Positions 6,282 through 10,402 of a stretch of DNA of 10,402 nucleotides are shown here, one piece after another; position 1 is the first letter of the stretch, and each line of letters begins with the position of its first letter. A program made the position numbers and the translations under genes. The notes under the pieces are model-generated. The model saw nothing but the letters and a program-made list of their open reading frames with translations, had not been told where the DNA came from and did no database searches. The stretch is from an uncultured Acetatifactor sp. (GTDB lineage: Bacteria; Bacillota; Clostridia; Lachnospirales; Lachnospiraceae). Location of the stretch: positions 1 through 10,402 of the forward strand of contig CAJULV010000015.1 in the NCBI GenBank assembly GCA_910587555.1. The letters are read 5' to 3'.

Positions 6282-9200
6282 TCATAGCGAATATTCCTCC
6301 AGATGAAAAGAATACAATATCCGCTCTTTCACCGGCTTTCCGTATATCTTGCAAATTGCCTCCCGGTAATAATCCAGCTGGGTTTCATAGCGGTTCCACA
6401 ATTCCTTCATGGAAGCCACGGAATCCGTCTTATAATCAAGCAAAACCAGGCCGTCCTCTTCCTCAAAAAACACATCGATGATTCCCTGAATGAGGACTGT
6501 CTCCGTAGACGGGAATCCGCTTTTCAGCCTGCGCGCGTCAATACCCAGTACAAAGGGCTGCTCCCGAAACAGCTTACCGCCCTGCTGCGCCTTATACATA
6601 CGGGCTGCCAGCGGAGTACGCAGAAAATGGGCAATTTTCCGTATATTCACTGCCCGGAAATATTCCTCTGTAAGGCGCTTTTCCGCTACTTCCTTCTCCA
6701 GGAATGCCTGCACTGCGGAAAACAAATGCAAATCCGCTCCCCTGTCTTCTCCCCCAAGGCACTTCATAACGGCATCGAAGTCCAGCAGTTCCATCACCCT
6801 GTGGTACGCATTTCCCCGTACAGGTCCGCTGACTTTCTCCTCTTCCCTCCTGAAGCCGGGAATATAGGGCTGTATCTCTTTCTCCTCAAAAGTATGGTAA
6901 GCTGCCTCATCCCGGTCCGCCATGGCGGCAATTTTCAACTCCGACACCGTTGTCTTCGTATAGAGATCCGACAGCATAGCATAGGGATATACGGCATTCA
7001 GGCACCTTCTGAGATTCCGTTCCGCCTCGGAATCTTCCTGCTGCACCGCAATCGCCAAAGCTTCCCTTCTTCCTGACAGCTGCAGCTGTTCCCTGATTTC
7101 TCCCACGGCCGCTTCCTCCCGTTCGGCCACAGACACCTCCACGCTGGTTCCGGGCAGGACCGGAAACAGGAAATCCAGGAAGCTGCCCGCCTCCATGAAG
7201 TCCAGGTACGTCAGCCTTCCTCCCCCAAGTTCTGACTGCCGTTCCCACTTTTCCCGGGCATTCTCCACAACCCCTGTCATAACCAGCTTCTCACGGGCAC
7301 GGGTCATTGCCACATAGAGCAGCCTCATCTCCTCCGCCAGGCTTTCCTCCCGCAGCTTCCTGGACAGGGCTGTCCTTCGCAGCGTTTTATTGCGGATACG
7401 TCTGTCCGGATCCACATAGTCGGTACCCAGCCCCATATCCATATCCAGTATCAGGGACTGGTTCACGTCCTGCATATTAAAACGCTTGCCCATGCCCGCT
7501 ACAAAAGTAATCGGAAACTCCAGCCCCTTGCTCTTATGGATGCTCATGATGCGCACTACATCCGCATTCTCGTCCAGCTCCTCCGCCCCGCCGTAGTCCA
7601 CGTCGTATTTTTCAAGCTGATCCATATACCTTATAAAATGAAATAGGCCGAAATAGCTGGTTTTCTCAAAATCGGAAGCCTTCGTCAGAAGCATCTCCAC
7701 ATTTGCCCGCTTCCTGCTTCCTGTGGGCAGCGCTGTCACATACTCCAGATAGCCGAAATCATTGATCAGCTTAGTCAGCAGCTCTCGAATGGGAAGATAT
7801 ACCGTGCATGCCCGGTAAGAAGCAATCATCTGCAGGAAAGCCGCCGCCCTTTGCCCCAGAAGCTTCCTGTCCAACGCCTCTCCTTCCTCCTGATTTCCCT
7901 GTTCCGCCGCTGTCTTCCCGTTTTCTTCGCCCTTTCCCGTATCGGTCCCCGCCGCGCCTGATTCCTCATGGCACCGCGGCGATACCACTCCCTGTACGTC
8001 TCCGCTCCCGTCACCGTTCTCCGCTCCCGGGCTGCTGCATATACCGTCCTTTCCGCCCTCATATCCCCCATAATCCACTGCAAACGCCTTCAGCGCTTCA
8101 TAGAGGCTGCCCTCCTTTACATGGCTGCGGATCCTTGCCGCCTCCTCTTCCGTAAAACCTCCGAAAACCGATTTCATCACACCAAACAGCGGAATATCCT
8201 GACAGGGATTGTCCAGTACCCGCAGAAGCTGCAGCAGCTCCTGTACTTCCACTGCCGCAAAATATCCGGTTTTCGAAGTAATATATACCGGAATGCCCTC
8301 CTGCTCCAACACTTCCTTAAATTCCTCATCCCAGCCGCTGTTGGTTCGCAGCAAAATTACCATATCCCCGTATTTCGCAGGCCTTTCTCCCCCGCCTGCC
8401 CTGTCTGTCACCGGAAACCCTTCCCGCAGCGACTTTATTTTACGGGCAATGGCCAGCGCTTCCGCCTGTTTTGCACTCAGTTCATCATCTTTATCCGGTT
8501 TATCCACCAATATCAGTTCACTGACACATCCGTCATTTTCCGGATAAGCCGCGCCCGCATACAGTGCCGCCCTGTGGTCATATGCAATTCCGCCCACCTC
8601 CGTACTCATCATCCGCCCAAACACATCGTTCACGGCATCCACCACCTGTACACGGCTGCGGAAGTTCTTTGCCAGATCTATCCTCTGGCATGCGGGAGCC
8701 TGATGTTCATATGTCTCATACTTTTCCAGAAACAGCTCCGGTCTTGCCAGTCGGAATTTATAAATGCTCTGCTTTACATCCCCCACCATAAATCGGTTAA
8801 ACCGCCCGTCCTCTTCACCTGAAACTGCCTTCAGCAGATACTCCTGCACCAGATTGCTGTCCTGGTACTCATCCGTCAATATCTCGGCAAAATGCTGCCG
8901 ATATTCTTTTGCCACGGTACTGGGGCGTATTTCTTCCCCTTCCGCGTCCAGCAGAATATCCAGGGCATAATGCTCCATATCGGAAAAATCGATTACTTTT
9001 TTTTCCTGCTTTTTCTCCTGCATACGCCTGTCAAAGTCCAGCACCAGGTCGATCAGCGTGGTCACCGGTTTCAGGCACGCCCTGCCCTGCCTCGCCGCCA
9101 GTTCCAGCGTCGTGGCAAAGAACCGCTCCTCCATCTCCCTGATGCTGTCCTTCACTCCGGCACGCATTTCCTTTGCCGCTTCCCGTTTCCATTGGGAGAC

Positions 9201-10067
9201 ACTGTCATCCTTCTTCGACGGAAGCCTGCCGTATTTCACCGCCGGAAGCTTTACCGCATACGCTTCCAGGGATCCGCAGGAAAGCAACCCTTCCAGCTGC
9301 TCCAGTTCCCCGTCCACCAGTTCGCCGTACATATAAGGCCCGTCAGGTTCCTCACACAGGGCACGCACCCTGGCAAGCTTCTCCACACATCCGGAGACCA
9401 TCTGCCGCAAATGCCCCGTCAGATACCGCCCGTAAGGGCTGCCGCACATTTCCTCCACCGATGCCGCGCTGTAATCATTCTTTCTCTCCTCCAGCCAGCG
9501 CGCAGGCCAGGGGAAGCTGGCGGCATAGCGGGACAGGTTCAAAATATGCTGCTCCAGCACGCTCTCCTTTCCTCCCGGGCAAAAATACTCCACGCAGAAA
9601 CGGAAATCCTCACTTCCGGACGCATAAGAATCCTCTATCAGTTCTGCCAGGGCCTCCTGCTGCATCAGCTTTATTTCCCCCTCGTCCGCAATCCGGAATG
9701 CCGGGTCCAGACCGATCTCATTAAAATGATTCCGCAGCAGAAACAGGCAGAAGCTGTCTATGGTGGTAATCTGGGCGTTATGCAGCAGGGTTGCCTGTCT
9801 CTGGATATGCTCGGACTCCGGACATTCCGTAAGCCGCTTTGAAATACCTGCCGCAATGCGCTCCCGCATCTCCGCCGCCGCCGCATTGGTAAATGTAACA
9901 ATCAGCAGCCTGTCAATATCTACTGGATTTCGTTCATTACATACCATCTGCACGATACGTTCCACCAATACGGCAGTTTTGCCGCTCCCTGCCGCCGCTG
10001 AAACCAGAATGTTGCAGCCATGCAGATCAATGGCCCTTTGCTGCTCCGAAGTAAATGTAACTGCCAT
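6282..10067 (-). CDS. addA: ATP-dependent helicase/nuclease subunit A
   Basis: AddA is the 3'-5' helicase and nuclease subunit of AddAB, which resects double-strand breaks for RecA-dependent repair, the counterpart of RecBCD. The 1261 aa contain all UvrD/Rep-type motifs in order: Q10, Walker A AAAGSGKT (24-31, K30), VTFTNAAAAEMRERI, the DEYQDS box (D399-E400), GDVKQSIYKFR from 429, NFRSR, SIHKSKGLEF around H844, and YVAMTRARE with R923 and R925. The C-terminal RecB-like nuclease has AYHRVMELL, GIIDVFF, D1211-Y-K1213 in LLDYKTDS, and QLDYYREA, so both activities look intact. The length is close to B. subtilis AddA plus a low-complexity Gly/Glu-rich insert at about 665-729 (DNA about 7880-8075). 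The start has AAAGGAG at 10079-10085, 11 nt upstream. The - strand neighbour 70 nt upstream is a coiled-coil gene, not addB, which is often adjacent; addB is not in this window. Confidence 0.97.
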   Translation of the reverse strand: MAVTFTSEQQRAIDLHGCNILVSAAAGSGKTAVLVERIVQMVCNERNPVDIDRLLIVTFTNAAAAEMRERIAAGISKRLTECPESEHIQRQATLLHNAQITTIDSFCLFLLRNHFNEIGLDPAFRIADEGEIKLMQQEALAELIEDSYASGSEDFRFCVEYFCPGGKESVLEQHILNLSRYAASFPWPARWLEERKNDYSAASVEEMCGSPYGRYLTGHLRQMVSGCVEKLARVRALCEEPDGPYMYGELVDGELEQLEGLLSCGSLEAYAVKLPAVKYGRLPSKKDDSVSQWKREAAKEMRAGVKDSIREMEERFFATTLELAARQGRACLKPVTTLIDLVLDFDRRMQEKKQEKKVIDFSDMEHYALDILLDAEGEEIRPSTVAKEYRQHFAEILTDEYQDSNLVQEYLLKAVSGEEDGRFNRFMVGDVKQSIYKFRLARPELFLEKYETYEHQAPACQRIDLAKNFRSRVQVVDAVNDVFGRMMSTEVGGIAYDHRAALYAGAAYPENDGCVSELILVDKPDKDDELSAKQAEALAIARKIKSLREGFPVTDRAGGGERPAKYGDMVILLRTNSGWDEEFKEVLEQEGIPVYITSKTGYFAAVEVQELLQLLRVLDNPCQDIPLFGVMKSVFGGFTEEEAARIRSHVKEGSLYEALKAFAVDYGGYEGGKDGICSSPGAENGDGSGDVQGVVSPRCHEESGAAGTDTGKGEENGKTAAEQGNQEEGEALDRKLLGQRAAAFLQMIASYRACTVYLPIRELLTKLINDFGYLEYVTALPTGSRKRANVEMLLTKASDFEKTSYFGLFHFIRYMDQLEKYDVDYGGAEELDENADVVRIMSIHKSKGLEFPITFVAGMGKRFNMQDVNQSLILDMDMGLGTDYVDPDRRIRNKTLRRTALSRKLREESLAEEMRLLYVAMTRAREKLVMTGVVENAREKWERQSELGGGRLTYLDFMEAGSFLDFLFPVLPGTSVEVSVAEREEAAVGEIREQLQLSGRREALAIAVQQEDSEAERNLRRCLNAVYPYAMLSDLYTKTTVSELKIAAMADRDEAAYHTFEEKEIQPYIPGFRREEEKVSGPVRGNAYHRVMELLDFDAVMKCLGGEDRGADLHLFSAVQAFLEKEVAEKRLTEEYFRAVNIRKIAHFLRTPLAARMYKAQQGGKLFREQPFVLGIDARRLKSGFPSTETVLIQGIIDVFFEEEDGLVLLDYKTDSVASMKELWNRYETQLDYYREAICKIYGKPVKERILYSFHLEEYSL

Positions 10068-10137
10068 AACCTGTCTTTCTCCTTTCCTGCCCGGATTCCG
10101 GCCGTCCCCGGTCCCCTGCCTTCAAGTATAGATCTTT

Positions 10138-10402
10138 CTACTGCGGCAATAGCTCATTTGCCTTCATCACTACAATAACCGTCTCCATTTGATCGTCAAG
10201 GTTGTGAACTTTACGCCCTATATCCCTTTGAACAACTTTAAAATCAAGCTGCAGGTCTTCCAGCTTCCTGGACATATGGTTCTGCCTGAACATCATGACC
10301 TTCTGATTCTCCTCCACCCTGTCAAACCTTGCTTCCGTCCGATTCTGGCGCTCTTCCAGCCTGTCCATGCGCTCCTCCAGCCTGTCCATGCGCTCCTCCA
10401 GC
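10138..10402 (-). CDS. Heptad-repeat coiled-coil protein, 5' end outside the window
   Basis: Only the last 88 codons are visible; the frame stays open to the window edge, where it reads LEER in register with the repeats. The protein opens with seven-residue units MDRLEER, MDRLEER, QNRTEAR and FDRVEEN, an a/d heptad pattern with charged flanks. It continues as a predicted helix through SRKLEDLQLDFKVVQRDIG and HNLDDQMETVIVVMKANELLPQ to the stop. There is no signal peptide or membrane segment in the visible part. This is a long helical, probably self-associating, cytoplasmic protein of unknown function. An ATG at 10389 is preceded by GGAGGAG and could be a start, but the identical repeat before it suggests the gene begins further upstream. 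It ends 70 nt before addA on the same strand, so the two may share a transcript. No link to AddAB is known to me. Confidence 0.75.
   Translation of the reverse strand, partial: LEERMDRLEERMDRLEERQNRTEARFDRVEENQKVMMFRQNHMSRKLEDLQLDFKVVQRDIGRKVHNLDDQMETVIVVMKANELLPQ
10348..10402 (-). repeat. 21-bp in-frame tandem repeats
   Basis: Two full units (10369-10389 and 10348-10368) differ at one base, and 13 bases of a third (10390-10402) are cut by the window edge. Each encodes MDRLEER and carries GGAGGAG or GGAAGAG just before the next unit's first codon. The next 42 bases encode diverged copies, suggesting growth by duplication of a heptad-sized unit. The total number of units cannot be seen. Confidence 0.9.

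Noticed and set aside
6146..6481. Open frame starting in the TAATG overlap with the asnB stop
   Set aside because: The start context looks like coupling, but the product is low-complexity, runs antisense into addA and resembles no protein I know. It also spans the convergent hairpin.
6303..9842. Long + strand open frames opposite addA (for example 6303-7076, 7968-8822, 8892-9842)
   Set aside because: They lie entirely antisense to a clearly functional addA, encode Pro/Arg/His/Ser-rich unrecognisable sequence, and are explained by its codon bias.
10125..10130. TATACT on the - strand as a -10 for addA
   Set aside because: No acceptable -35 lies 16-18 bp upstream, so a shared transcript with the upstream coiled-coil gene is just as likely.

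Overview
The window looks like a chromosomal segment from a Firmicute of the class Clostridia, probably a Lachnospiraceae-type organism. This rests on roughly balanced base composition, strong AGGAGG-type ribosome binding sites, a lipoprotein with a Gram-positive signal, a B. subtilis-like AsnB, and AddA instead of RecBCD. It is inferred from protein character alone; no search was run. I see no tRNA, rRNA, CRISPR array, insertion sequence or phage gene.

Layout. Positions 1-239 are non-coding and regulatory: a promoter-like sequence, a strong bidirectional hairpin terminator, then a second promoter overlapped by three ACA-type half-sites spaced 11 bp apart. Positions 240-4017 are a compact three-gene + strand operon: an OmpR/PhoB-family response regulator, a Cache-like membrane histidine kinase whose start overlaps the regulator's end by 14 nt, and a lipoprotein with beta-propeller-like repeats. 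The 155-bp gap at 4018-4172 carries a second set of phased half-sites resembling those before the regulator. asnB (4173-6146) follows, a class II glutamine-dependent amidotransferase of the AsnB type. A long hairpin lies in the short gap where asnB converges on addA (6282-10067, - strand), the helicase-nuclease subunit of AddAB. At the right edge is the 3' part of a - strand gene for a heptad-repeat coiled-coil protein, built partly from 21-bp tandem repeats.

How the genes may work together. The regulator resembles WalR/PhoP-type regulators as I remember them, and the half-sites read on the - strand as TGTAAA/TGTATC/TGTCTC with 5-bp spacers, close to the TGTWAH-N5-TGTWAH layout known for WalR. 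The same half-sites lie before both the regulator and asnB. AsnB enzymes of this subtype are known in some Firmicutes to amidate meso-diaminopimelate in peptidoglycan. The left 6 kb can therefore be read as a candidate envelope-sensing module: kinase plus surface lipoprotein, regulator, and a wall-modifying AsnB as output. The individual genes are well supported; the regulatory link is a hypothesis. The right 4 kb (DNA repair nuclease and coiled-coil protein) appears unrelated.
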